Assembly (NCBI GenBank): GCA_963674545.2
Contig: CAXXFB010000001.1
Coordinates: forward strand, 930,001 to 994,000
Source of the DNA: JABGQS01 sp963674545
GTDB lineage: Bacteria > Bacillota > Clostridia > Christensenellales > SZUA-584
DNA length: 64,000 nt
Direction of reading: 5' to 3'
Part shown: piece by piece, positions 43,388-52,609 of the stretch
Numbering within the stretch: the stretch's first letter is position 1
Layout: every line of letters starts with the position of its first letter
Position numbers and translations under genes: made by a program
Notes under the pieces: model-generated
What the model was told of the DNA's origin: nothing
What the model saw: only the letters and a program-made list of their open reading frames with translations
Database searches by the model: none

Positions 43388-44371
43388 CTATCGCTGTGTC
43401 CTTTTTGCAGACCAGATGTTGAACGCTACTGCTGCGAAAAGCACAAGCCCGGTCGTTAGTTTCTGTATCTCTGAACCTGCGCCCATAATATTGAGCCCGT
43501 TTACCAAAACACCCATTATGAGCACGCCGAGCAGCGTCCCGAGCATATTGCCTTTACCGCCGAGCAGTGACGCGCCGCCGAGAACAGCAGCGGCTATTGG
43601 CTGCATCTGAAGCCCTTCACCTGCCGTTACCTGTCCGCTTCCTATACGGCCTACCATAAGTACACCTGCCAGAGAGGCCAGCGCTGCTGATATAACAAAG
43701 CTCATCACTTTGTTTTTAACGATATGTATTCCCGCTAATCTTGCTGCTTCTGCGTTGCCGCCTATAGCATACAGGTTCCTGCCGAAAACAGTGAACTTTA
43801 GTAGCAGCAGACCCAACAGAAATACCGCCATGAACACTACGATGATGACTGGTATTGAGCCGAATATATATCCACTGCCCCAGAAAACCAAAGCCTGCGG
43901 CAGCCCGAATATTGGAGCAGCACCCGTCAGCATAAGCATCAGGCCTTCGCAGATGAACATCATAGACAGCGTTGCCATAAAACCCGGTATGCCAAGCTTT
44001 GCATTCGCAAGCCCGGACAGCGCTCCTATCAGAACACCGACAAGAATTGCAATTATAATGCACAGCCCGACCGGAAGCGCAGGTAGCCCGAAAAACTGCC
44101 CCAGTGAAAGTCCTGAGACTATCATGCCGGAAAACGCCATTACTGTAGCTATCGAAAGGTCTATCTCTCCAAGGAGTATTACAAGCGTTACCCCGACCGC
44201 CATCGTGCCAGTAACAGACACCTGTCTTAATATATTTACAAAATTTCCGACACTGAAAAAGTTATTAGCAAATATCGAATAGAATAAAAGCAATACGAGC
44301 AGAAAAATCACCGGTGCAAAAGTTGCTATATCGAACCGCTTTTTTCTTTTTTCTTTAGTTAATGCATTCAT
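43388..44371 (-). CDS. Ribose-type ABC importer permease, cluster 3 second set
   Basis: An RbsC-family permease of 327 residues from the ATG at 44371, which has GGGGGA 8 nt upstream. A longer frame starting at 44404 extends into the ATPase gene without a good site. It overlaps the ATPase stop by 17 nt. Marks are LVILLGEIDLSIATVMAFSG, LGIPGFMATLSMMFICEG and GGASLLGGKGNMLGTLLG. It is the membrane partner of the ATPase at 44355. Confidence 0.89.
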   Translation of the reverse strand: MNALTKEKRKKRFDIATFAPVIFLLVLLLFYSIFANNFFSVGNFVNILRQVSVTGTMAVGVTLVILLGEIDLSIATVMAFSGMIVSGLSLGQFFGLPALPVGLCIIIAILVGVLIGALSGLANAKLGIPGFMATLSMMFICEGLMLMLTGAAPIFGLPQALVFWGSGYIFGSIPVIIVVFMAVFLLGLLLLKFTVFGRNLYAIGGNAEAARLAGIHIVKNKVMSFVISAALASLAGVLMVGRIGSGQVTAGEGLQMQPIAAAVLGGASLLGGKGNMLGTLLGVLIMGVLVNGLNIMGAGSEIQKLTTGLVLFAAVAFNIWSAKRTQR

Positions 44372-45950
44372 TTTTATTGTCCCCCACTGTCTTTTCATGC
44401 CCAAACATCAGATGCATGATTTGTTTGTTTTCTATATCGCTGCCCTCAAGCTCACCGACCATTTTTCCTTCACGCATTACATACACACGATCAGCCAGCC
44501 CTATGACCTCCGGCAGTTCTGAAGAAACGACTATAACTGCTGTTCCTTCTCTGGCCATCTTTCTTATAAGCTTGTAGATCTCTATCTTTGCCCCGACGTC
44601 AATGCCTCTTGTCGGCTCATCAAGTATCAATATCTCCGGCTTTGCCGCCAGCCATTTTGAAAGCACGACTTTTTGCTGGTTGCCTCCGCTGAGCGAACTT
44701 ACCTGAACGTTTATAGACGGAACTTTGATATTTAGCTTCTCAACGTATAGATTTGCCTTTGCGCAGAGTTTTCTGTCGCTTATAAAACCGGCTATCGAGC
44801 AGTCTTCTATAGTTGACATAGAAATATTATGCTTGATAGGCATAAGAGCCACTATTCCTTCGCTCTTCCTGTCTTCCGTTACCATACCTAGTTTGTTCGA
44901 TTTAGATTTGCTTATGGAATGTCTGGAAATCTGTATCCCCTTTATCTTTATCGTACCGGCAGTATATTTATCTGCTCCGAATACTGCTCTCATAACTTCT
45001 GTTCGTTTTGCGCCTTTGAGCCCCGTGAACACACAGACTTCGCCATGCATAGCATAGAAGCTGATATCCTCATAAACACCTTCTTTTGTAAGACCGTCTA
45101 CTTCCAATGCCATTTCCCCGGTATTCTTTTCTTTTGGCGGAAACATTGCGGATATATCGCCCTCATCAGTCCCTATCATTTTAGAAATGAGATATTTTTC
45201 TGTCTGTTTGCTCCTGTCAGTCACTTCGACTGTCTCTATCTTTATTCCGTCACGAAGTATGGTTACCCGGTCCGAAACTTTTAATATCTCATCCAGCTTG
45301 TGAGTAATGAATACGACGCTTTTGCCTTCTTGCTTAAACTTGAGTATAAGCTCTAACAGCCTGCTTATTTCCGCTTCGCTCAGTGCAGAGGTCGGCTCGT
45401 CGAGCAGTATTATTGGCGAGTTCATAGAAACTATCCTTGCTATCTCTACCATCTGCCTGTCTGCTACAGTAAGTTCACTAAGCTGCATCCCAGGGTCTAT
45501 ATCCATACCAATAGACTCTAAAACGCTTTTGCTATCTTTATAGAGCTTTTTCCAGTTGACCAGACCCGCAGCGTTTTTCGGAAGTCTGCTCAAAAATATA
45601 TTTTCCTGTACGGATATGTTAGGGAGCACCGTAAGCTCCTGATGGACCATACCTATACCTTGTTTTCTTGCATTGTCGGGATCGCTTATATGAACCTTTT
45701 CCCCATTTAAATATAAATCACCGCTGTGATCATGTATCACTCCGTCCAGTATCTTTAATAATGTGCTTTTTCCTGCGCCGTTTGCACCCAGCAGGGCATG
45801 AACTTCGCCTTTTTTAAGTAAAAAGCTTACGTCCTTGAGCACTTCAGTATTCCCATATTTTTTTGTGATTCCCTGCGCTGCTAATGTATAATCATTCAAA
45901 TCATATTTTGACACGTTGCCACTTCCCAAATTTATTCCCTCCGGCTGCAT
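44355..45950 (-). CDS. Ribose-type ABC importer ATPase, cluster 3 second set
   Basis: A two-domain ATPase of up to 531 residues. Walker A GANGAGKST is at 55-63 (with Ala in place of the usual Glu), with LTVADRQMVEIARIV and IILLDEPTSALS in the first domain. The second domain has GLKGAKRTEVMRAVFG in place of the more usual GAGRTE, then LSGGNQQKVVLSKWL and LILDEPTRGIDVG. The start is uncertain: the ATG at 45950 sits almost on its GGGGAG site, whereas an in-frame TTG at 45929 has GGAGGG about 7 nt upstream. It follows the second binding-protein gene behind a hairpin. Confidence 0.89.
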   Translation of the reverse strand: MQPEGINLGSGNVSKYDLNDYTLAAQGITKKYGNTEVLKDVSFLLKKGEVHALLGANGAGKSTLLKILDGVIHDHSGDLYLNGEKVHISDPDNARKQGIGMVHQELTVLPNISVQENIFLSRLPKNAAGLVNWKKLYKDSKSVLESIGMDIDPGMQLSELTVADRQMVEIARIVSMNSPIILLDEPTSALSEAEISRLLELILKFKQEGKSVVFITHKLDEILKVSDRVTILRDGIKIETVEVTDRSKQTEKYLISKMIGTDEGDISAMFPPKEKNTGEMALEVDGLTKEGVYEDISFYAMHGEVCVFTGLKGAKRTEVMRAVFGADKYTAGTIKIKGIQISRHSISKSKSNKLGMVTEDRKSEGIVALMPIKHNISMSTIEDCSIAGFISDRKLCAKANLYVEKLNIKVPSINVQVSSLSGGNQQKVVLSKWLAAKPEILILDEPTRGIDVGAKIEIYKLIRKMAREGTAVIVVSSELPEVIGLADRVYVMREGKMVGELEGSDIENKQIMHLMFGHEKTVGDNKNECIN

Positions 45951-45994
45951 TCTCCCCGCCGACGCAAACGCTGTCGGGGACCCCGATATAGAAA

Positions 45995-46022
45995 AGGAGC
46001 AGGGATATCCCTGCCCCTTTTT
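45995..46022 (-). promoter_or_regulatory. Intercistronic hairpin after binding-protein gene (second set, cluster 3)
   Basis: A stem with GCAGGGATATCCCTGC at its centre, extended by AAGG/CCTT-type arms, lies about 10 nt after the binding-protein stop. TTTTC follows on the minus strand, so partial termination is possible. Confidence 0.65.
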
Positions 46023-46032
46023 CAGCGGTTAT

Positions 46033-47064
46033 TTACCAAGTCAGATTCTCATCTAAATATCTCTGTGCTTCACTCGGCGGTATCTGCTCTGTAGGAATGA
46101 AGTAAATATCATCTACCTGTTCACCCTCTATATATGCTTTAAGCAGTTCTATGCCCTTTATAGCCATTTTGTCCGGATACTGTATTACAGTACCATGGAT
46201 GAATCCTTCAGCTATTTTTTCAACAGTAGACCTCTGTCCATCTATTCCTATTATAACGACGTCTCCGACCTTATTCGCATTAACCAGCGCCTGATAGCAG
46301 CCTTCTGCCATCATGTCGTTGTGGCATACGAATGCATTTAAGTCCGGGTTGGCAGTCAGAACATCTTCGGCAATGCTTGTTGCTGTTGTAGTAGCGAACT
46401 CGCCGTTTAGCTGTGCTATGACGTTTACCCTTGCATCTTCCGCTATAGCATCATTTATGCCTCTGCCTCTGTCTATTGCAGCAGATGAGCCCGGTGTTCC
46501 TTCAAGTTCTACAACGTTCCATTTTTCTGCATCCGGAAACTTTTCTTCAAGCGCCTGTATCAGCATCTCGCCTGCCTGCAGCCCCATCGGATAATGGTCT
46601 GAACCCACGAAACTTACCGTATCTGCTCCTGTATCCGGAGTTACGGCACGATCGACTGTGATTACTGGTACATCGTTTTCGTTAGCATATTTGATCGCCG
46701 GGACTGCTCCTTCAACAGTGATAGGTATAAGTACAATACCGTCGAGCCCCTTGCTTATCATGTCTTCTATGTCTTTGTTCTGCTTCTCCTGATTGTTCTC
46801 GCCGTTGTATACTGTAACTTCTATGTTGTCTCTCGGGAACTCCTTCTCCATAGCCGTCTTCATCGCTGCAAAGAATGTGAACTCCAATGACGGAACGCTC
46901 AGTCCAAAGTGATATGTCTTTGCTTCCTGGTCTCCTGGCTGGTCATTCTGCTGTGCTGCTGTATCTTCGCTCTGGTCAGTCGCTGCCTGGTCTGCTCCGT
47001 TTGAACATGCCGCAAATGCGAAAATCATACACACTGCTAAAACCACAAGAATGATCTTTTTCAT
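46033..47064 (-). CDS. Sugar-binding lipoprotein (RbsB family), cluster 3 second set
   Basis: A lipoprotein of 343 residues from the ATG at 47064, with GGGAGG upstream. A longer in-frame start adds 13 residues before the signal peptide and is unlikely. The lipobox is FAAC (Cys20), the linker is Asp/Gln-rich to about residue 45, and the fold starts YHFGLSVPSLEFTFFAAMKT. GLDGIVLIPITVEGAVPAI and AFVCHNDMMAEGCYQAL are typical of ribose-type binding proteins. It is the first transporter gene after yesN and likely the main target of that regulator. Confidence 0.88.
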   Translation of the reverse strand: MKKIILVVLAVCMIFAFAACSNGADQAATDQSEDTAAQQNDQPGDQEAKTYHFGLSVPSLEFTFFAAMKTAMEKEFPRDNIEVTVYNGENNQEKQNKDIEDMISKGLDGIVLIPITVEGAVPAIKYANENDVPVITVDRAVTPDTGADTVSFVGSDHYPMGLQAGEMLIQALEEKFPDAEKWNVVELEGTPGSSAAIDRGRGINDAIAEDARVNVIAQLNGEFATTTATSIAEDVLTANPDLNAFVCHNDMMAEGCYQALVNANKVGDVVIIGIDGQRSTVEKIAEGFIHGTVIQYPDKMAIKGIELLKAYIEGEQVDDIYFIPTEQIPPSEAQRYLDENLTW

Positions 47065-47136
47065 CGTATCCTCCCTATTATTTACTTTTTTGTACCGTGT
47101 CACGCACCACGATCCAAATACAAGTCATAAATAACG

Positions 47137-47158
47137 GTTTCCTGAAAACAGCGGAAAC
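47137..47158 (-). promoter_or_regulatory. Inverted repeat upstream of second binding-protein gene
   Basis: GTTTCC and GGAAAC with a 10-nt spacer lie in the 202-nt gap between yesN and the binding-protein gene. It could be a regulator site or a small stem. The rest of the gap shows no certain promoter. Confidence 0.3.
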
Positions 47159-47266
47159 TGTTATGTATAAAGTCTACAAGCTTTGTATTTTGGATTCAAT
47201 GGCCCTATTTTTAAAAAAGGTCTCAAATTATTCAAAGATTGAAAAACATCTCGACGAAGCTATGCT

Positions 47267-48799
47267 TTACTGAAAGCTTCCTGAAACAAATATGTTTTTC
47301 TCTCTGTAATGCGCTGGAGTTATCCCCTCTTTTTCCTTAAAGACCTTAAGGAAGTATTTGAAATTTTTATACCCTACCATCTCTGCGACTTCGTATACTT
47401 TGAGCTTTCTGTTGATAAGCAGTTTTTTCGCCTCGTTTAAACGCACCCTTATAACATAGTCGGTAAAGACTTCACCCTCAACTTCAGAAAAAAGCCTTGA
47501 TAGGTAGGACGGATTGATAAATACTACGTCCGCAGCATCATTTAGCGATATCGGTTTATTATAATTAGCTTCTATGTATTGTTTGACTTCACTTATAAGC
47601 TTCTGTTTATGTATGAATTTGTCCTGCTGGTAATATTCACAGCTTTGATGAAGCGTTCTGCGCATCATTTGGAAAAGCTCATCAATATTTTTAACAGAGA
47701 ATAAATTTGATATATTGAGCGTCGTTTTCGTTGTCGCAAGGATGGCCTCCAGAAAATAAGCAAAATAAGCTTTTGCTACGCTCAAATCATACATCTGTTT
47801 CGACTTATCTTCGGACACTGTAAAGAAATATGACTTTATCATTATTTTAAGCAATTCGTCTATTTTTTCTCTGTCTCCGGCTCTGACGTGCTGTGTCATC
47901 TTCTTAATCATTGCATCTCTGTCGATATATTTTTTCAATCCGACATAAATATCGTCAGGCATTATAACATTTTTACTGACAAATATCCTCGATTCGCAGG
48001 CGAATTTTGCTTCCCTGTAAGACGCATTCAAGTCTTCAACATTGTCATACTCTTTGCCTATACCGCAGCTGCATCCGTTCTTTTCACATATATAGCTGCA
48101 TATCTTATGTGTATCTTCTTCTATGCCTTTACGCTCTGAAGCAAAAAGCAGGGCATAATAGCCTTCCTGCTCACATGGATAAATGAACCGCAGGTTGCTT
48201 ATCTGATAAACAAGCATATCTTTGCAGACGTCTGTGCCTTCGGGTGAGCCGTCTTCGCAGTACATAACTGCTACCAGCATAGAGTTATATTCTTTGTCCG
48301 ATACCGACATATCTTCTTCATAAGAAAAACCGAATATCTTCGACTGGTAGAATCTCTTTTTTTCTTTAGTCGCAACAACTTCAAGCATCTCTTTCATGCC
48401 TTCTAGCTGCTTTTTCTTTTCTATGTTCTCTATCGACTGCGCAACGGCTTCGACTGCCAGGTCTTCTGAAACAGGTTTTAAAAGATATTGTATCACTTTG
48501 CCGGTCTTTAGCATCATTCTTGCCGACTCAAAATCGCTGTAGCCGCTTAACACAACGACCTGCGTATTTATATTCTTTTCACACAATACCATCAACAGCT
48601 GGGTACCCGTCATTTCAGGCATTTTAATATCAAGAAAAACAATATCCGGTTTTTTATCTTCTATGATTTCGAGAGCGTTAAAACAATTATCGGCTTCATA
48701 AACAGCATTGATGCCAAACCTGCTCCAGTCGACGAGGTTAATTATATATTCTCTTGCCAGCTTCTCATCATCGACTACCAAAAGCTTATAGCTACTCAT
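47267..48799 (-). CDS. YesN-type response regulator with AraC output domain
   Basis: A 510-residue regulator. The receiver domain has the acidic pair Asp10-Asp11 and phospho-acceptor Asp57 (IVFLDIKMPEMTG). A long central region (about 150-400) of YesN type follows, then a C-terminal AraC helix-turn-helix pair (KPISLNDAADVVFINPSYLSRLFSE and KVYEVAEMVGYKNFKYFLKVFKE). It overlaps the kinase gene by 8 nt, so the two are co-translated. It most likely activates the sugar importer genes that follow in the same direction. Confidence 0.92.
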   Translation of the reverse strand: MSSYKLLVVDDEKLAREYIINLVDWSRFGINAVYEADNCFNALEIIEDKKPDIVFLDIKMPEMTGTQLLMVLCEKNINTQVVVLSGYSDFESARMMLKTGKVIQYLLKPVSEDLAVEAVAQSIENIEKKKQLEGMKEMLEVVATKEKKRFYQSKIFGFSYEEDMSVSDKEYNSMLVAVMYCEDGSPEGTDVCKDMLVYQISNLRFIYPCEQEGYYALLFASERKGIEEDTHKICSYICEKNGCSCGIGKEYDNVEDLNASYREAKFACESRIFVSKNVIMPDDIYVGLKKYIDRDAMIKKMTQHVRAGDREKIDELLKIMIKSYFFTVSEDKSKQMYDLSVAKAYFAYFLEAILATTKTTLNISNLFSVKNIDELFQMMRRTLHQSCEYYQQDKFIHKQKLISEVKQYIEANYNKPISLNDAADVVFINPSYLSRLFSEVEGEVFTDYVIRVRLNEAKKLLINRKLKVYEVAEMVGYKNFKYFLKVFKEKEGITPAHYREKNIFVSGSFQ

Positions 48800-50582
48800 C
48801 CTCCATCACCTCTTTGCTCTTCAAAGGTATATTAAACCCGATTACAGTTTTTTTGTTTGAAACGCTCTTGATATTTATGCCATACTCCTCGCCGTATACT
48901 ATTTTTATCTGGGCATTTATATTCTTGAGTGCAAAGTTGTCGCCCTTTATTACATTGTGGTTTTCAAAGACATCGTATAGCTCCCGCCTCTTTTTCTCTG
49001 TCAGCCCAACGCCGTTGTCTTCAACTTCAAAATTGAGCATGTCCCCCGCCTTTTTAAACTTGACAAGTATCGTTCCATCGCCTTTTTTGCTTTCGATGCC
49101 GTGCAGCACTGCATTTTCAACTATGGGCTGAAAGAGGTATTTTAGAACGTAAGAATCCAGTATCTCATTATCTGCTTCTACTTTGAACATTAGCCTCTCG
49201 CCGTACCTTGCTTTCTGAATCCATAGATAGTAGTTGATAAGCTGGATAATGTCTCTTACCGTAACAAACTCGCGGCCTTGAGAAAGCGACATTCTGAACA
49301 GCTTGGATAATATATTTATCATTTCTCCGGTGTCTTCGGCCTTTTCTTTTTTAGCTATGCAATATATCGAATTCAATACGTTGTGCAGGAAATGTTCGTT
49401 CATTTGTGACTGCATCGAACGTATCTGTGACTCTTTACGCAGCAGCTCCTTGATATATAGTTCGTCTATCAATGATCGCAGCTTTTTTACCATCGTGTTG
49501 TATCCGTCGAACATGTACCCCAGCTCATCGTTGCGTTTAATGTTTTCCAGTTCATTCAGGCTGCCTTTCTCCATTTTTTTGAACCCTGAAACCAGCCTGT
49601 TTATTGGTTTGACCACGTATCTCGTTATGATAATCGAGCCAAAGATAGAAACTATAACACTTATCGCAGCTAAAATATATATCATATTAAGCTGGTCTCT
49701 GTATGGCTCGTAAATAATATCGGTCGGTACTGCTTTGATATAATTCCAGCTCGACTGCAAAGACGTAGTATAAACGACAAGATAGTCTTCACCTTGGTAG
49801 TCCACCATGAAAGAATTGTTTTGTTCCATACTGTCCAGTTGTTCAAACTTTAAATCATCATAAATATTCTGCCCTATCAACTGCCTGTATGAGCTAAGCA
49901 TTACCTGCCCGTTATATCCGCTTATCACAAGAAAGCTTCTTTGGTAATCTTCTGAGTTTATCATTTTGAAAATATCTTCGTTATCCATATTGCATATGAG
50001 TGAAACATTCATATCCGGCTCACTCGGTATTTTTATAGGCCTCATATATGACAGTGTCGGCTCACCATAATGAAGGTAATTCTGGGTCGTATACCACCCT
50101 ATCTTACTTTCATTGTGCAGAAAATATTCATCAAAAATCCTTTTACCTATTACCGAGTCTATCTCTATCTCTTTTAGCCCCTGTTTCGTTGTGAGTATCT
50201 TGTCGCCTTCTTCGAAGATGATTATTGCCGAGTCGAACAGATTTGTATTGAGCATCTGCTGATTCAAGTATAACGTCAGTCTGCCTCTTGCTATTGTCTT
50301 CTCGTCTCCGTCGCTGCTCAAATAGTCTTCGATAAGTCCGATAAATTCAGGATCATTCACCTGATCGGTAGCATAATCAGAATTTTTTTTCAAGGTGTAA
50401 TCTATGCTTTGCGACAGGTTGTTAAGACTGGATTCGACTATGATCTTTGTTTTATCGGTAGCATTATCAAGCAGATTCATATAATTGTACTGCCAAAAAA
50501 TAAAAACCGGTATTATTATAATTGCCAGAATAATAAGCGGTATTTTAAAGCTTATGCTGTTATGCCATCGAATCTCTTTCAT
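48792..50582 (-). CDS. YesM-type sensor histidine kinase
   Basis: A 596-residue membrane kinase. A first helix lies near residues 12-30 and a second near 300-320, enclosing an extracellular sensor of dCache type. A HAMP-like segment (VVKPINRLVSGFKKMEKG) follows. The phospho-acceptor His397 is in MNEHFLHNVLN of the His_kinase domain, and the ATPase part shows QPIVENAVLHGIES and VEDNGVGL. The family senses extracellular sugars, often through a binding lipoprotein, and signals to the AraC-type regulator encoded next. It is divergent from the flavin-reductase-like gene. Confidence 0.91.
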   Translation of the reverse strand: MKEIRWHNSISFKIPLIILAIIIIPVFIFWQYNYMNLLDNATDKTKIIVESSLNNLSQSIDYTLKKNSDYATDQVNDPEFIGLIEDYLSSDGDEKTIARGRLTLYLNQQMLNTNLFDSAIIIFEEGDKILTTKQGLKEIEIDSVIGKRIFDEYFLHNESKIGWYTTQNYLHYGEPTLSYMRPIKIPSEPDMNVSLICNMDNEDIFKMINSEDYQRSFLVISGYNGQVMLSSYRQLIGQNIYDDLKFEQLDSMEQNNSFMVDYQGEDYLVVYTTSLQSSWNYIKAVPTDIIYEPYRDQLNMIYILAAISVIVSIFGSIIITRYVVKPINRLVSGFKKMEKGSLNELENIKRNDELGYMFDGYNTMVKKLRSLIDELYIKELLRKESQIRSMQSQMNEHFLHNVLNSIYCIAKKEKAEDTGEMINILSKLFRMSLSQGREFVTVRDIIQLINYYLWIQKARYGERLMFKVEADNEILDSYVLKYLFQPIVENAVLHGIESKKGDGTILVKFKKAGDMLNFEVEDNGVGLTEKKRRELYDVFENHNVIKGDNFALKNINAQIKIVYGEEYGINIKSVSNKKTVIGFNIPLKSKEVMEDE

Positions 50583-50829
50583 TTATATGAACACCCGTTT
50601 AACAAGTTAATAAAAGTATACCTTTTTTAACAAGCTTGTACAATTTATTTATGCTTTAAGTAAAAATCGAATACCTAATGTAAAACAAACAGGACTTATA
50701 TAGAGTCCCTTGTAAAACTGGTTCGATACCAATTGTATAGACTTGCTGTTTTAAACTCTAATACCAGAAAAACATTTATAGCCCGCAAAGTTTATATATG
50801 ATATTATAATCATAAAAGGATGTATAAAT

Positions 50830-51738
50830 ATGTCGTCATTCAAAGAGTTGAGAATCGTAGATAATTTTTATCAAACTTCAGCGTTTTTTCCGATGCCTAC
50901 AATTTTGGTTTCAACACTGTGCGAGGATGGTCTTACGAGCATTGGCTCATATTCTTTATGCAGTCCATATTATGTGGCCGGCAAAGAAGATTACACTATG
51001 CTGCTTTGTCTTCGAAATAACTCAAATACAGCAATGAATATATTGAACAACTCCAAATGCGCGTTAAATTTTATAACAGCCAAAAGCAAATATTTTAAAG
51101 AAGCGGTTCGTCTTGGATATCCGGGCGATGAACCAAAGGAAAAGATGAAGGATCTGCTTTTTGAATTGGAAGATGGTATGGCAGAAGGCGAACGGCCTAA
51201 GGTCGTCAGCGAGGCTTTTCAGGTTTTTGAATGTACATGGCTAAGGGAGCTTGACGGAGCAAGTGATGATAAAGTTCAGGAAAGCTATTCTCCACCATAT
51301 CATGATTTTAACGGGATAACCAGCGAAACAGGCGCTCATTTTATACTTAAAATAGATAAAATCTTGATGAAAGAAAAGTACAGGAATACAATCGTGAACG
51401 GTACAAAAACAAATGGTTTCCCCGACATTCCAATCGATTACGGATACAGAGACAATACACATTTTTGGTATGCAAAATCCGGCAAGCCAAGAAAAGAGCC
51501 CATTCCCAAAAAAGCAGGTATGAATGTTCAGGTAGTTTTGTATGCGTCAGAGCGGATAGACCCAGAAGTCAGGTTTACAGAAGAAGCGTGCGAAAAACTT
51601 GTGAATGTCCCGAGAGTGTTTCTTAACACGGCTCTGAAATCCTGCGTAAACTGGGCAAAGGAAAATGATGTTTCATTGATTACAGATGAGCATATGAAGA
51701 TTATAAATGACAAGCGGAGTAAAGAAAAAGGCAAGTGA
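50830..51738 (+). CDS. Flavin-reductase-like / FMN-binding split-barrel protein
   Basis: A 302-residue protein whose N-terminal half fits the flavin-reductase-like split barrel: FFPMPTILVSTLCEDG, then SPYYVAGKEDYTMLLCLRNNSNTAMNI and a CALNFITA strand. The C-terminal 130 residues are less familiar. It may carry FMN and act in electron transfer or reduction. TATAAT lies at 50805-50810 and AAAGGA 9 nt before the ATG. It starts a plus-strand series that ends with a Rieske oxygenase, to which it might supply electrons, though the genes between make this loose. Confidence 0.7.
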   Translation: MSSFKELRIVDNFYQTSAFFPMPTILVSTLCEDGLTSIGSYSLCSPYYVAGKEDYTMLLCLRNNSNTAMNILNNSKCALNFITAKSKYFKEAVRLGYPGDEPKEKMKDLLFELEDGMAEGERPKVVSEAFQVFECTWLRELDGASDDKVQESYSPPYHDFNGITSETGAHFILKIDKILMKEKYRNTIVNGTKTNGFPDIPIDYGYRDNTHFWYAKSGKPRKEPIPKKAGMNVQVVLYASERIDPEVRFTEEACEKLVNVPRVFLNTALKSCVNWAKENDVSLITDEHMKIINDKRSKEKGK

Positions 51739-51817
51739 AGCAAAGAACTAACTTATGACCATAAGATGATTAATCAAATTAGAACGAACATAAATCAAAT
51801 TAGAGATTGGGTTATAT

Positions 51818-52513
51818 ATGAATGACAACCTAAAATGTAAATATAAATTTATATTGTTCGATCTCGATGAAACGCTTACTTACTTCACCAATTCTGACGT
51901 TAAGGAAAGCGTTAATTCTGTACTGATTGATTCAGGTATCGTTCCTGAGTATTTTTGGATTAGCTATGATCCAATAAAAGAAAAGCTTATAAGTAATTAT
52001 TTTAAGAATGCAGTAGATGATGAAGAGTTCAGGCTGCTAGGTTCATTTAAGGTATTAAAAGAACTACATGAAGATGCTGAAAAAATATCAAGAAGTATAA
52101 ACAAATTATTCTTAAGCAGCTTAACCAACGTCAAGCTTTACGATGATGTTATTCCGTTTCTTGACCGGCTAACTTTATATGACGTAAAAATGGCGCTGCT
52201 GACCAACGGGCCTTATCTAGCACAGAAAAGTAAAATAAAATCCACAGGACTAAATAATTATTTTCAGCATGTCTATATTAGCGGCGAAGTAGGCTATGCT
52301 AAGCCCGATAAAAGGTTCTTTAGCTTTGTATTAAACGAACTTGGAGCATTTTCAGAAGAAGCTGTTTTTATAGGAAACTCAATTGAAGATGACTACAAAG
52401 GCGCATATGTTTCAGAAATCGATTTTGTATTGATGGACAGAAATAAACATGAATCAGATTTTATCGGAAACCGAGTTACAGAGCTTAATGAACTTACCAG
52501 ATATATTTTTTAA
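51818..52513 (+). CDS. HAD-superfamily hydrolase
   Basis: A 231-residue phosphatase-like protein. Motif I is FDLDET (Asp15, Asp17), motif II the Thr in LLTNG, motif III the Lys in AKPDKRFF and motif IV GNSIEDDYKGA. An alpha-helical cap lies between motifs I and II (about 25-95). The fold fits the YjjG/phosphoglycolate-phosphatase group, which removes phosphate from nucleotides or small sugars. The ribosome binding site is weak. No link to its neighbours can be proved. Confidence 0.87.
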   Translation: MNDNLKCKYKFILFDLDETLTYFTNSDVKESVNSVLIDSGIVPEYFWISYDPIKEKLISNYFKNAVDDEEFRLLGSFKVLKELHEDAEKISRSINKLFLSSLTNVKLYDDVIPFLDRLTLYDVKMALLTNGPYLAQKSKIKSTGLNNYFQHVYISGEVGYAKPDKRFFSFVLNELGAFSEEAVFIGNSIEDDYKGAYVSEIDFVLMDRNKHESDFIGNRVTELNELTRYIF

Positions 52514-52565
52514 TTTATTTTTGGCATAAGTCGTATTACCAAAGGAAAAATAAAAATGGATTTTT

Positions 52566-52595
52566 AAAAGTATGAATAGTATTCTCATACTTTTT
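52566..52595 (+). terminator. Terminator-like hairpin after HAD gene
   Basis: AAAAGTATGA and TCATACTTTT pair around a 9-nt loop and run into TTTTT, 53 nt after the stop. It could also attenuate the next gene. Confidence 0.55.
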
Positions 52596-52609
52596 ATCAG
52601 GAGTTTGAA

